From UBA1268 sp965662195 (GTDB taxonomy: Bacteria; Planctomycetota; Planctomycetia; Pirellulales; UBA1268): a DNA stretch of 64,000 nt. Position 1 is the first letter of the stretch; the number at the start of each line of letters is the position of its first letter. Of this stretch, positions 53,984-62,607 are shown one piece after another. Made by a program: the position numbers and the translations under genes. Below the pieces are notes generated by a model. It was not told where the DNA came from and searched no databases. It saw only the letters and a program-made list of their open reading frames with translations. The stretch lies in contig CBFIHA010000005.1 in the NCBI GenBank assembly GCA_965662195.1, positions 1 through 64,000 on the forward strand, in the 5' to 3' direction.

Positions 53984-55288
53984 TCAGCCAATGTCGAGGA
54001 AGGGGTCGCAGGGAGCCTCGGCATCAATTCCGAGGAGCTTTCGTAGGTCGGCAAGTTCGGCATCGTTGAGCGGCACGAAGACGACCGGGTCCTGAACCAT
54101 CTTGGGGTCGAGCAACCGGTAGCCGACCACCTTGGAGCCTTGGATGATCGGCCGCCGCCCGTAGCCATACATCATGTTGTCGACCTTCTCAAGGAAGTCG
54201 CCCAGTGTGATGGCTGCTGGTCGGGGTTTTCGGATGTAGAACAGTTCAATGACGTTCCGCCAGAAGTGCGGCACAAACTTGAGGCCGACGTCGGCGTGGC
54301 CGACGCAGTCGCGGTTGGTGCCGGCGATCAGAGTCGGTAGTCGCTCGAGCGAGACTGATTGCTCGCGGCAGAGCCGGGTCATCTGCCGGCCCAGGTTGAT
54401 CATGAAGTCAGCGCTGTAACAGTCGTCACAGATGATTGTCAGTTCGCCAAGATCGACAGACTCCGCTCCGGCCTTGGCTGCTGTCACCAGCGTCTCAGCC
54501 AGCCGGTTCACGGGAATGTGATAGCTCTGGATCTCCTCCGGCAGGCCGTGCCCCAGCACGATCACGGTGGTCGGGCCACTGCCGGGGCGGGCCGCGGCCG
54601 CCACGGCTTCGAGGAAGGCATCGCCCACCTCGGCAAGTGTCTGCGTTGGCTCGGTCTTTTTGAAGATTGTCGCCGTGCAGTGGTAGGCCTGCGCCAGGGC
54701 GGAGATTTCCCGGGGATCGAGTCCGTGGTCGGGGTCGAGCAGGCCGATCAAGGACTGGCCCGGTCCGATCACTGGGACAGCGGCGACGGCCGCCCGCCTG
54801 GCCTCGATGAACTCCGCGAGTTTGACTAGGCGATTCTGCCGCTGCTCGGCGGACAGGTCGGCCAACTGGTCGGCGTACTGTTGGACCAGATGGTAGAGCG
54901 AGGGTTCGATTTGCCGGTACTGTTTCGGCGAGAGGGCCAGGGCCTCAGCCACGGCGGGGGATTCGTGCTGCTGAAAGCTGTCAAAGTCGGCGGCCTCTGC
55001 TGACCAGGGGGCGATCAAGATCGCCGCGGCTGCAAGGCGGCGGGCTAGCTGTCCGTGGAAAAAGCCCTCCATGGCCCTTGCCCGCGCATGCGGGCGAACA
55101 ACAGTCCACTTGGGCAATACCCGAAGACGCCAAGGGTTTTCGGGGTTGCCAGTCGCCGCATCCTGCGGCGGCAGACGATCTCCACAGTCTGCTAACGGGG
55201 CCGCTGCGGCGAATGCGGGCGGGGCGGTGGCGGATGGGGGCATGGGCTGTGATCGCTGACGGTGGGGGAAAAACAAAAAGTTGAGCAT
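53984..55288 (-). CDS. caspase-like (C14-type) exported protein with repeat copy B in its N-terminus
   Basis: 434 aa from ATG 55288, which has GGAGG six bases upstream; the frame extends to 55390. The catalytic pair of the caspase/metacaspase fold is visible as GPTTVIVLGHGLPEE (His) and LTIICDDCYSADFMINL (Cys), with FLEKVDNMMYGYGRRP downstream. The hydrophobic signal LARRLAAAAILIAPWSAEAA sits at about residues 82-101, after a 150-bp repeat (55046-55195) translated in frame. A start at ATG 55072, inside the repeat (MEGFFHGQLA), would give a more normal signal peptide and 362 aa. Planctomycetes are known to have many caspase relatives. The proteolytic target is unknown. Confidence 0.78.
   Translation of the reverse strand: MLNFLFFPHRQRSQPMPPSATAPPAFAAAAPLADCGDRLPPQDAATGNPENPWRLRVLPKWTVVRPHARARAMEGFFHGQLARRLAAAAILIAPWSAEAADFDSFQQHESPAVAEALALSPKQYRQIEPSLYHLVQQYADQLADLSAEQRQNRLVKLAEFIEARRAAVAAVPVIGPGQSLIGLLDPDHGLDPREISALAQAYHCTATIFKKTEPTQTLAEVGDAFLEAVAAAARPGSGPTTVIVLGHGLPEEIQSYHIPVNRLAETLVTAAKAGAESVDLGELTIICDDCYSADFMINLGRQMTRLCREQSVSLERLPTLIAGTNRDCVGHADVGLKFVPHFWRNVIELFYIRKPRPAAITLGDFLEKVDNMMYGYGRRPIIQGSKVVGYRLLDPKMVQDPVVFVPLNDAELADLRKLLGIDAEAPCDPFLDIG
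55046..55195 (-). repeat. palindromic structured repeat, copy B (in caspase-like gene)
   Basis: 150 bp. Plus-strand ends TAGCTGTCCGTGGA and TCCACAGTCTGCTA are imperfect inverted repeats (TAGC-N5-GTGGA). Read on the minus strand it contains GCCGC-AGGAT-GCGGC, a long hairpin GGCAACCCCGAA ... TTCGGGTATTGCC with loop CCCTTGGCG, flank CCCAAGTGG, and GCCCGC-ATGC-GCGGGC. Its interior is free of stop codons in all three minus-strand frames; only the terminal TAG closes one of them. Confidence 0.9.
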
Positions 55289-55316
55289 AGCAGCCTCCGC
55301 TGAATTGGCTGGCGAC

Positions 55317-55351
55317 TTGACAGGTGGTTTTCCGAACACTACTGTACGGAA
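55317..55351 (+). promoter_or_regulatory. imu operon promoter with overlapping 22-bp palindrome
   Basis: TTGACA (55317-55322), exactly 17 bp, TACTGT (55340-55345), 39 bases before imuA. Overlapping the spacer and -10 is an imperfect palindrome 55330-55351: left half TTCCGAACACT, right half ACTGTACGGAA, matching at 9 of 11 positions when the second is inverted. Placement over the -10 suits a repressor; LexA is the expected regulator of imu genes. The sequence differs from the E. coli CTGT-N8-ACAG site. Confidence 0.75.
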
Positions 55352-55383
55352 ACACACTCTCTCTTGCGGGCTGACCGATTGCC

Positions 55384-56520
55384 ATGTCATCCGTTATCGC
55401 CACTCCCAGTTTTCGGTCCGGTCCCCATCAGCTGCACGACCGTGTCCGGTCGCTTGAGCGGCTCTGCCGCCAGGCGAACGGCGGGCAGGCTGCCCCGGCT
55501 GCGGTGGCGGCTCTGGGGCGGACCATCATCAGCAGCGGGCTGCCATCACTTGACCGGCTCTTACCTCACGGAGGGATTCGGCTGGGCAGTCTCATCGACT
55601 GGCTGGAACCCGCTGCCGAATCGGGCATCGAAATGGCTGCCGGTGCGGCTGCCTTTGCCCTGGCGGTTGCCGTCAGGCTGCAAGCCGCCGACAGCCTGCC
55701 GGCGAGCCGACCCATCGTGGTTGTTGACCGGGGCGGCCGGTTTTACCCGCCGGCGGTACTGCCCTGGCTGGTATCGGCCGAGCAGACGGCCCGGCACGGC
55801 GAGGCGGCAGCCAATCGACGGCAGCGGCGGGTGGCCGGTGCCGTGGCATCACGGCGAAACCACCGACGAGAGCATGATGGTACCCGTGCGGATCGACGGC
55901 TTTATGTCATCCGGCCGGACAGTGAAGCAGACGAGATGTGGGCGATTGACCAGGCGTTGCGATGCCCCGGGGTGGCGGCGGTGGTCGGCTGGCCGCAGCA
56001 GGTTGCAGCAACGCCGCAGCGACGCTGGCAACTCGCCGCAAAGGCCAGCGGTGTAGTGGGGCTGTTTGTGCGGCCGGCCGTGGCGCGGCATCAGCCCACC
56101 TGGTCTGAGGTTCGCGTGCAGGTGCAGCCTGCCGGTCCGGCCGAGCTTGCGAACGATTCGGCTGGCAGGCGGTGGATAAAGTCGGCTGCCGCAGGATGCG
56201 GCGACCAGCAACCTCAAAAATTGGCAGGTTTTCCGGGTGTTGCTCAAGTGGACTGTTGTTCGCCCGCATACGCGGGCAAGGGCCATGGAGGACTTTTTCC
56301 AGGGACCGTTAGCCCTTCCAGTTGGATCGACGTGCGGGCCTATCGGCTGGTGCGGGTCGGTGGTGGCTGGGAGGCCGCGACCGCGGTGGCGGAGCCGGCC
56401 ACTGAATGTCTGCTCGACCTGACGAGTGGCCGAGAATGCCCCTGTCCCGCCGGCACGTCGTCGCAGCCCAACTGGAGCAGACAATCCAACTGGAAGGGGC
56501 TGGCATGCCGCGCATCATGA
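55384..56520 (+). CDS. imuA: ImuA (SulA/RecA-like mutasome subunit) with in-frame repeat insertion
   Basis: 378 aa. Residues 40-260 follow the ImuA pattern: ISSGLPSLDRLLPHGGIRLG, then strand PIVVVDRGGRFYPPAVLPW, WAIDQALRCPGVAAVVGWP and VVGLFVRPAVARHQPTWSEV. The normal C-terminal strands (AYRLVRVGGGWEA) resume only after about 50 foreign residues encoded by repeat copy C (56163-56312), inserted without breaking the frame. ImuA binds ImuB and RecA in the DnaE2 error-prone pathway. It is promoter-proximal and its stop overlaps imuB. Whether the interrupted C-terminal part still folds is unknown. Confidence 0.85.
   Translation: MSSVIATPSFRSGPHQLHDRVRSLERLCRQANGGQAAPAAVAALGRTIISSGLPSLDRLLPHGGIRLGSLIDWLEPAAESGIEMAAGAAAFALAVAVRLQAADSLPASRPIVVVDRGGRFYPPAVLPWLVSAEQTARHGEAAANRRQRRVAGAVASRRNHRREHDGTRADRRLYVIRPDSEADEMWAIDQALRCPGVAAVVGWPQQVAATPQRRWQLAAKASGVVGLFVRPAVARHQPTWSEVRVQVQPAGPAELANDSAGRRWIKSAAAGCGDQQPQKLAGFPGVAQVDCCSPAYAGKGHGGLFPGTVSPSSWIDVRAYRLVRVGGGWEAATAVAEPATECLLDLTSGRECPCPAGTSSQPNWSRQSNWKGLACRAS
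56163..56312 (+). repeat. palindromic structured repeat, copy C (inside imuA)
   Basis: 150 bp, same orientation relative to its host gene as copy B. Matches copy B across most of its length: GCCGCAGGATGCGGCGAC, CAAGTGGACTGTTGTTCGCC, then GCGGGCAAGGGCCATGGAGG. The central long hairpin has drifted (AGCAAC/GTTGCT remains). It is read in a different frame from copy B (GCA-GGA-TGC here, CAG-GAT-GCG there), showing the element is open in more than one frame. Multiple-of-three length keeps imuA intact. Confidence 0.9.
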
Positions 56521-58241
56521 CTATCTGGCTACCGCGTTGGCCGGTGCAGCGGATCCTGGTGGAGCAGCCGGGTCTCAGGCCGCAGCCGGTCTTCGTCTGT
56601 CGGCGGAATCATCGTGGCCTGCTGACGGTTGCCGCGTGGGCCTGGGCCATGCCGCCGGCAAGGCCTGCTGGTCGGCGGCCAGTCATCGAGCCGGGCATGT
56701 CGCTGGCCGAGGCGATGGCGGTGCTAGCGTCGGCTTACGGATCGCGGTCCTGTCGGACGGCCCATGTCGCCGACGAGGACGCCGTTGGCGATCGGCAGGC
56801 ACTCGAAACACTGGCCCGCTGGTCCCGCCGGTTTGCGCCGGTGGTGGCGGTCGGGCCGTCCCCGCTTGGTGGTGCAGCAGGCAGGCTGGCGGCTTCGGAG
56901 GTGGACACTGCCGCGAGTGACTGCCTGCAGCTTGATGTGACTGGCACGGCCCATTTTTTTGGTGGCGAGCCGGGACTCGCCCGGACGGCGGCCTGGACCC
57001 TGGCTGCCCGGGGGCTGCACGCCCGGGTTGCCATCGCCGACACCCCGGCTGCTTCGTGGGCAGCGGCTCGGCACACCGCTGCGGTGGCTGCGGCATGCAT
57101 TCAGCAGCCGGTGCGGCGGCAGGGGCACTGGCTGAACCGTCAGCAGCGGTGGGTGGTGGTGCCGCCGGGGCAGCAGCGGCAGCTGCTTGCCGGGCTGCCA
57201 CTGACGGCATTGCGACTGCCTGCCGGGGTGACCGCGGCTCTGATCGAGGTGGGGGTTGAGTCGATCGGCCACCTGCTGCAGCTGTCGCGGGCGAGCCTGC
57301 GGCAGCGGTTCGACCGGCTGGTGACGTTGCGGCTGGCAGCATTTCTGGGCGAGGCGGCTGAGCCGTTGCAGCCTCCGGATGGTGATCCACTGCCCACCTC
57401 CAGCTATGCCTTTGATCTGCCGGTGCTCAGCTGTGACCTTACCAGTGACGATCTGCCGGCATTATGCGACCGGCTTGTCAGGGCCTGTTTGGGGCCCCTG
57501 GCTGTTATGGGCAAAGGAGTCACCGGCCTGCAGGTGCGGCTGAATGGTGGAGGCAGCCGGCCACCGACGGTGATCGACGTCGGGCTGTTTCGGCCGGCAG
57601 CGTCAGCGGCACATCTGGTTGAACTGATCATACTGCGGCTGAGCCGCACCCGGCTGCCGCGCGAGCTCGCCGGTGTGACGGTCGAGGTGGTGTCGGCCGC
57701 CCCCCTGCCCTGTCGGCAACAGCTGCTGTTCGACACCCCCGATTCAGCAGCAGCGGTTCAGGCAGGGCCACAGGTAGCCGGCCTGCTCGATCGGCTGGCC
57801 AGCCGACTCGGCCGGGCGGCGGTGGTCGAGCCGCGGCTGTTGGCCGATGCCCAACCCGAGGTGGCCTGGGCAGCGGTGCCGGTTGCGGGGGTCGCCGGTT
57901 TGCCTCCGGCCCGGATAGCCGGTGGCCGGGCCGGCAAGGCGGGGGCAGCAGGAGCTGCTTCGGCTGGCGGCTCGTGCCGGCCAACCTTCATCCTGCCCCG
58001 GCCGCAGCCGCTGGAGGTGCTGGCGGTCGCGCCTGAGGGGCCACCGGTGCGATTCCGCTGGCGAGGGCGGCTGCATGACGTGGCCCGGGTCCGTGGGCCA
58101 GAACGGATCGAAACGGCCTGGTGGCGGGGGCCGACGGTGCGGCGGGACTATTACATCGTCGAGACCGGTGGCGGCGGTCGCTTCTGGCTGTTCCGTGGCC
58201 TACGGCAACAGACCTGGTTTTTGCACGGGACGTTCGGCTGA
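56505..58241 (+). CDS. imuB: ImuB (Y-family polymerase-like mutasome subunit)
   Basis: 578 aa from ATG 56505 with GGAAGGGG seven bases upstream; ATG 56517 forms ATGA with the imuA stop. N-terminus MPRIMTIWLPRWPVQRIL is the ImuB signature. The palm region shows GMSLAEAMAVLAS and CLQLDVTGTAHFFGGEPGL, where catalytic acids of active Y-family polymerases are replaced, as is usual for ImuB. LVTLRLAAFLGEAAEPLQPP leads to the little finger, and the long C-terminal tail ends FRWRGRLHDVARVRGPERIE. It acts as the hub that recruits DnaE2 to the clamp. A clear QLxLF clamp motif was not found. Confidence 0.93.
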   Translation: MPRIMTIWLPRWPVQRILVEQPGLRPQPVFVCRRNHRGLLTVAAWAWAMPPARPAGRRPVIEPGMSLAEAMAVLASAYGSRSCRTAHVADEDAVGDRQALETLARWSRRFAPVVAVGPSPLGGAAGRLAASEVDTAASDCLQLDVTGTAHFFGGEPGLARTAAWTLAARGLHARVAIADTPAASWAAARHTAAVAAACIQQPVRRQGHWLNRQQRWVVVPPGQQRQLLAGLPLTALRLPAGVTAALIEVGVESIGHLLQLSRASLRQRFDRLVTLRLAAFLGEAAEPLQPPDGDPLPTSSYAFDLPVLSCDLTSDDLPALCDRLVRACLGPLAVMGKGVTGLQVRLNGGGSRPPTVIDVGLFRPAASAAHLVELIILRLSRTRLPRELAGVTVEVVSAAPLPCRQQLLFDTPDSAAAVQAGPQVAGLLDRLASRLGRAAVVEPRLLADAQPEVAWAAVPVAGVAGLPPARIAGGRAGKAGAAGAASAGGSCRPTFILPRPQPLEVLAVAPEGPPVRFRWRGRLHDVARVRGPERIETAWWRGPTVRRDYYIVETGGGGRFWLFRGLRQQTWFLHGTFG

Positions 58242-58261
58242 AAGCTGAAGAGGTGATCGAG

Positions 58262-61200
58262 ATGGCCCAGCCAGTGAATGACTGCGGCGGCTATGCCGAG
58301 CTGCACTGCACCAGCAATTTTTCCTTCCTCCAGGGCGGTTCGCATCCGGAGGAGCTGGTGGCCCGGGCGGCGGCACTCGGCTACGCCGCAGTGGCCATCA
58401 CCGACCGGGCCAGCCTGTCGGGGATCGTGCGGGCCCATGCCGCTGCCAAGGAGGCGGGCATCAAGCTGATTGTCGGGGCGGTGGTCGAGCCGGTCGATGC
58501 GGTGCCGCTGGTACTGTGGGTCGCCAATGCTACCGGCTATGCCAATCTCTGCCGGCTGCTGACAGCCGGGCTGATGAAGCACGAGCCGCCACGGCAGGGA
58601 TATGAGAACCAGCCGACGGCATGGTCCGGCGGTGACGATACCGGCTGCCGGCTGACCGCCGATGAGGTTGCCGCTCATGCTGAAGGGCTCCTGGCCGGGC
58701 TGCCACTGGCCCGGCTGCCCGCCACGGACGAGCCGGCGGTCACGGCCATTCGAGCCTGGCAGGAACGGCTGGGCGACAGGCTCTACGGCCTGGCTGAGGT
58801 GGCCCGTGAAGGAGACGACCACGAGCGGCTGGCGGCCTTTGCCCGGCTCGGCCACTGCACCCGGCTGCCATTGGTGGCGGCAGGTGATGTCCGCTACCAC
58901 GACCGCAGCCGGCAGCCGCTTCATGACGCCCTGGCTGCGGTGCGACACGGCGGTACGGTCGAGGCGGTGCGGGCCCGGCTGCTGGCCAACGGTGAGCGGC
59001 ATCTGCAGGAGCCCGAGCGGATCGATGACCGCTTTGCCGGCCTGCCGGGGGCAGTGGCCCGCACGCTTGAGGTGGCCGACCGCTGCCATTTCTCACTCGA
59101 TGAACTCCGCTATGAATATCCCGATGCCAGTGTGCCGGCCGGCCGGACGCCGGGGGCATACCTGGCCGAGTTGAGCTGGAAGGGGGCCCGCCAACGGTAT
59201 CCCAACGGGATACCAATGAAGGTGGCTGACCTTCTCGAGCATGAGCTGGCGCTTGTCACGGAGCTGGGCTATGAGGCCTACTTCCTCACGGTCTTTGACC
59301 TGGTGCGATTCGCCCGCCGGCGAGGCATTCTCTGCCAGGGGCGTGGGTCGGCGGCCAACTCGGCCATCTGCTACTGCCTGGGTATCACCTCGGTCGATCC
59401 TGCCCGGATGAGTGTGCTGTTTGAGCGATTTGTCAGCCGGGAACGGCAGGAGGCCCCCGATATCGACATCGATTTTGAGCATCATCGGCGGGAGGAAGTG
59501 CTGCAGTATCTCTATGACACCTATGGCCGCATGCGGGCGGCCATGACCGCCGAGGTGATCTGCTATCGGCTGCGGTCGGCTGTTCGGGATCTGGCCAAGG
59601 TGCTCGGCTTTTCCCTCGACCGGGTTGAGCGACTGGCCCGGGTGCTCGATGCAGGGGACACGCTTGAGCATCTGCCCGGCCGGCTGGCCGAGGCGGGGCT
59701 CGACCCGGCCAGTGAGGCCGGCAGCCGGTTGGTGACCCTGGCTGGTCAGCTGGTCAGCTTTCCCAGGCATCTTGGCCAGCATGTCGGGGGCATGGTGATG
59801 ACCCGAGGCGACCTCTGCGAGCTGGTGCCGATTCAGCCGGCCACCATGACTGGCCGGACCGTCATCCAGTGGGATAAGAACGACCTCGACGAACTTGGCA
59901 TGTTGAAGGTGGACTGTCTGGCGCTCGGCATGCTGACGGCAATCCGGCGGGCCTTCGACCTGGTGGAACAGGCCGGTGGCCCCCAGCTGACGCTGGCCAC
60001 CGTGCCGGCAGAGGATCCGGCCGTCTATGAGATGGTGTCGCGGGCCGACACCGTCGGGGTGTTCCAGATCGAGAGCCGGGCCCAGCGGACCATGCTGCCC
60101 CGGCTGAAGCCGGCCTGCTTCTATGACCTGGTGATCGAAGTGGCGATCGTGCGGCCGGGGCCGATTCAGGGGGACATGGTTCACCCCTACCTGCGGCGGC
60201 GGCAGGGGGATGAGCCGGTGCACTATCCCAACCGGGCGATCCGGGAGGTGCTGGAGAAGACGCTCGGGGTGCCGCTGTTCCAGGAGCAGGCGATGCGACT
60301 GGCGGTGGTGGCGGCCGGCTTCACCCCGGGGGAGGCAGATCAGCTGCGCCGGGCGATGGGAGCCTGGCGACGTCCGGGTGTGATCGACGAGTTTCACCGC
60401 CGGCTGGTCGACGGCATGCTGTCCCGTGGGCTTTCGCGGACCTTTGCCGAGCAGGTCTTCCAGCAGCTGAGGGGCTTTGGCGAATATGGCTTTCCCGAGT
60501 CGCATGCCGCCAGCTTCGCCCTGCTGGTCTATGTGTCGGCCTGGCTGAAGCGGCACCATCCGGCCGCATTCACGGCGGCCCTGCTCGGCAGCCAGCCGAT
60601 GGGTTTCTATGCCCCCGCCCAACTGGTGCGAGATGCGCGGGAGCATGGGGTGGTCGTCCTGCCGGTCTGCGTACAGGCCAGTGGCTGGCAGGCAACGCTG
60701 GAAGTTGACGGAAAGGGGGATGAGGCCGACATCTCGCAACCGGCGATCCGGCTGGGGCTGGAGCAGGTGCATGGACTGGGCGAAACGGCCGGCCGGCGGA
60801 TTGAGCAGGTCCGGCGGGCCGGACCGTTTGCCAGTGTCGATGATCTTTCGCGGCGGTGCCGGCTCGACCGTGATGAGCTGCTGCATCTGGCCCGAGCCGG
60901 AGCCCTGAAGAGCCTGGCTGCCGACCGACGGCAGGCGGTCTGGCGGGCAATGCAGCGGCAGCCCGAGCCGGGCAGCATGCCACTGTTTGAGGCGGTGGAC
61001 GGTGGGCTGCTGCCAGCTGAGCCTGGTGCGACAGCTGCAGAGCCTGGCCTGCCACCGGCTACTCCGCTGCAGGAGGTGATTGCCGACTATCGCACAGCAG
61101 GGCTGTCGCTGACGGCCCACCCACTGCAGTTTGCCCGTCGTCAGCTGGCCCGGGAGGGCGTGGTCACAGCGGCCGTCGCTACGGCTCTGCCCGAGGGCCG

Positions 61201-61519
61201 ACGGGTCAAAGTCGCCGGGGTGGTGCTTTCACGGCAGCGGCCGGCCACCGCGAAGGGCACGATCTTTCTGTCGATCGAGGACGAGAGCGGGGTGGCCAAT
61301 GTCGTGGTGCGAACGGCGGTCTGGCAGCAGTGCGGACCGCAGGATCGCCGGGCAGCGGCTCTGCTAGTGGAAGGGCGGGTGCAGCGGCGCGGGGCGGTAG
61401 TGCATCTGCTGGCAACGCGGCTGACCGCCTGTCAGACCCCGGCCGAATCGTCTCCTGGCCAGGCCGAATGTGAGCCACTGGTCGCCGGTCTGCCCCAGAT
61501 GTCACGGGATTTCTGCTGA
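58262..61519 (+). CDS. dnaE2: error-prone DNA polymerase DnaE2
   Basis: 1085 aa from ATG 58262, 20 bases after imuB. PHP domain at the N-terminus (YAELHCTSNFSFLQGGSHPE, AVAITDRASLSG), polymerase catalytic acids in APDIDIDFEHHRREEVLQY near residue 400, FLTVFDLVRFARRRGILCQG and RGSAANSAICYCLGI, the tandem helix-hairpin-helix region (ETAGRRIEQVRRAG) and the OB-fold RRVKVAGVVLSRQRPATAKG near the C-terminus. DnaE2 is the alpha-subunit paralogue used for damage-induced mutagenesis with ImuA/ImuB. Length fits the 1050-1100 range and is shorter than replicative DnaE. Confidence 0.96.
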   Translation: MAQPVNDCGGYAELHCTSNFSFLQGGSHPEELVARAAALGYAAVAITDRASLSGIVRAHAAAKEAGIKLIVGAVVEPVDAVPLVLWVANATGYANLCRLLTAGLMKHEPPRQGYENQPTAWSGGDDTGCRLTADEVAAHAEGLLAGLPLARLPATDEPAVTAIRAWQERLGDRLYGLAEVAREGDDHERLAAFARLGHCTRLPLVAAGDVRYHDRSRQPLHDALAAVRHGGTVEAVRARLLANGERHLQEPERIDDRFAGLPGAVARTLEVADRCHFSLDELRYEYPDASVPAGRTPGAYLAELSWKGARQRYPNGIPMKVADLLEHELALVTELGYEAYFLTVFDLVRFARRRGILCQGRGSAANSAICYCLGITSVDPARMSVLFERFVSRERQEAPDIDIDFEHHRREEVLQYLYDTYGRMRAAMTAEVICYRLRSAVRDLAKVLGFSLDRVERLARVLDAGDTLEHLPGRLAEAGLDPASEAGSRLVTLAGQLVSFPRHLGQHVGGMVMTRGDLCELVPIQPATMTGRTVIQWDKNDLDELGMLKVDCLALGMLTAIRRAFDLVEQAGGPQLTLATVPAEDPAVYEMVSRADTVGVFQIESRAQRTMLPRLKPACFYDLVIEVAIVRPGPIQGDMVHPYLRRRQGDEPVHYPNRAIREVLEKTLGVPLFQEQAMRLAVVAAGFTPGEADQLRRAMGAWRRPGVIDEFHRRLVDGMLSRGLSRTFAEQVFQQLRGFGEYGFPESHAASFALLVYVSAWLKRHHPAAFTAALLGSQPMGFYAPAQLVRDAREHGVVVLPVCVQASGWQATLEVDGKGDEADISQPAIRLGLEQVHGLGETAGRRIEQVRRAGPFASVDDLSRRCRLDRDELLHLARAGALKSLAADRRQAVWRAMQRQPEPGSMPLFEAVDGGLLPAEPGATAAEPGLPPATPLQEVIADYRTAGLSLTAHPLQFARRQLAREGVVTAAVATALPEGRRVKVAGVVLSRQRPATAKGTIFLSIEDESGVANVVVRTAVWQQCGPQDRRAAALLVEGRVQRRGAVVHLLATRLTACQTPAESSPGQAECEPLVAGLPQMSRDFC

Positions 61520-61629
61520 ACCAGCAATTCCGGTTACCCGGTGTGCCAGTTCATTTCCGCCGAACTGTTTGTGATACGTTTTGCGTCATCACTGCAGTAC
61601 CAGCCGCCCGAGGATCCCCCGACATCACC

Positions 61630-62562
61630 ATGCTGCCAAGCACGATCAGCCCCGTTATCAGCACAGATTTGCCGCTCGGTCCGGCCATCCGGGGCAAGGT
61701 GCGTGACTGCTACCGGCTGGAAGGGGCCGAGGGCCCGCGGTTACTGATCATCAGCACCGACCGCATCAGTGCGTTTGACTGGGTGCTGCCGACGCCGATT
61801 CCCGACAAGGGCAAGGTGCTGACCGCCGTGTCGGCCTTCTGGTTCGACTGGCTGAGCCGACTGCCCGAGCCGGTGCCGCACCATCTGCTCACCACCGATG
61901 TCGATGCGATGGGGCTTCCGTCGGAAATTGACCGCGAGCCGCTACGGGGACGGTCGATGCTGGTGACCGCCGCCCAGGTGGTGCCCTTTGAGTGTGTGGT
62001 GCGGGGCTGGTTGGCTGGCTCAGGGTTGAGTGAATATCAGCAGCAGGGCACGGTCTGCGGGCTGCCGCTGCCGCCGGGGATCGAGCCGGGTGGCCGGCTG
62101 CCCGAGCCGATTTTCACACCGGCAACCAAGGCGACCGAGGGACACGACGAAAATGTGGCGTTTACCGAAATGGTCAACGCCCTCGGTCCGCCCGCGGAGC
62201 TGCTCCGCAGCCGCAGTCTGGCGGTTTATAAGGCTGCTGCCGCCTGTGCCGCCGAGCGGGGAATCGTGCTGGCCGACACAAAGTTTGAGTGGGGCTACGA
62301 CACCGCCGGCCAGCTGCTGCTGGTCGACGAGGTGCTCACCCCGGACAGTTCTCGCTTCTGGCCGGCTGCGACCGCCGGCCTGGGCCGGGTGCCCGACTCG
62401 TTCGACAAGCAGTTTGTTCGCGATTACCTCGCCAGCTGCCAGTGGGACCGGTCAAGCCCGCCCCCTCCCCTGCCCCCGGAAATCGTCGCCCGCACCCGCG
62501 AGAAATACCTTGAGGTCTGTCGGCAGCTCACCGGCGGCCTGCCGGAGGGAATCAGAGGCTGA
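61630..62562 (+). CDS. purC: phosphoribosylaminoimidazole-succinocarboxamide synthase
   Basis: 310 aa from ATG 61630; in-frame codons to 61543 lack homology. Long, eukaryote-like PurC type: GKVRDCYRLEG, LLIISTDRISAFDWVLPTPI, PDKGKVLTAVSAFWF, VVRGWLAGSGLSEYQ, PIFTPATKATEGHDENV and LADTKFEWGYDTAGQLLLVD. It joins aspartate to CAIR with ATP in purine synthesis. It follows dnaE2 by 110 bp and precedes repeat copy D. Confidence 0.97.
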   Translation: MLPSTISPVISTDLPLGPAIRGKVRDCYRLEGAEGPRLLIISTDRISAFDWVLPTPIPDKGKVLTAVSAFWFDWLSRLPEPVPHHLLTTDVDAMGLPSEIDREPLRGRSMLVTAAQVVPFECVVRGWLAGSGLSEYQQQGTVCGLPLPPGIEPGGRLPEPIFTPATKATEGHDENVAFTEMVNALGPPAELLRSRSLAVYKAAAACAAERGIVLADTKFEWGYDTAGQLLLVDEVLTPDSSRFWPAATAGLGRVPDSFDKQFVRDYLASCQWDRSSPPPPLPPEIVARTREKYLEVCRQLTGGLPEGIRG

Positions 62563-62607
62563 CCGGTCGGCGGATCCGGCCGAGGGAGCAGTCGGCCGAC
62601 CGCCCCC

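Noticed and set aside
59093..61120. 675-codon open frame on the minus strand opposite dnaE2
   Set aside because: High-GC antisense shadow of a strongly supported polymerase gene; composition is His/Gln/Pro-rich and has no ribosome site.
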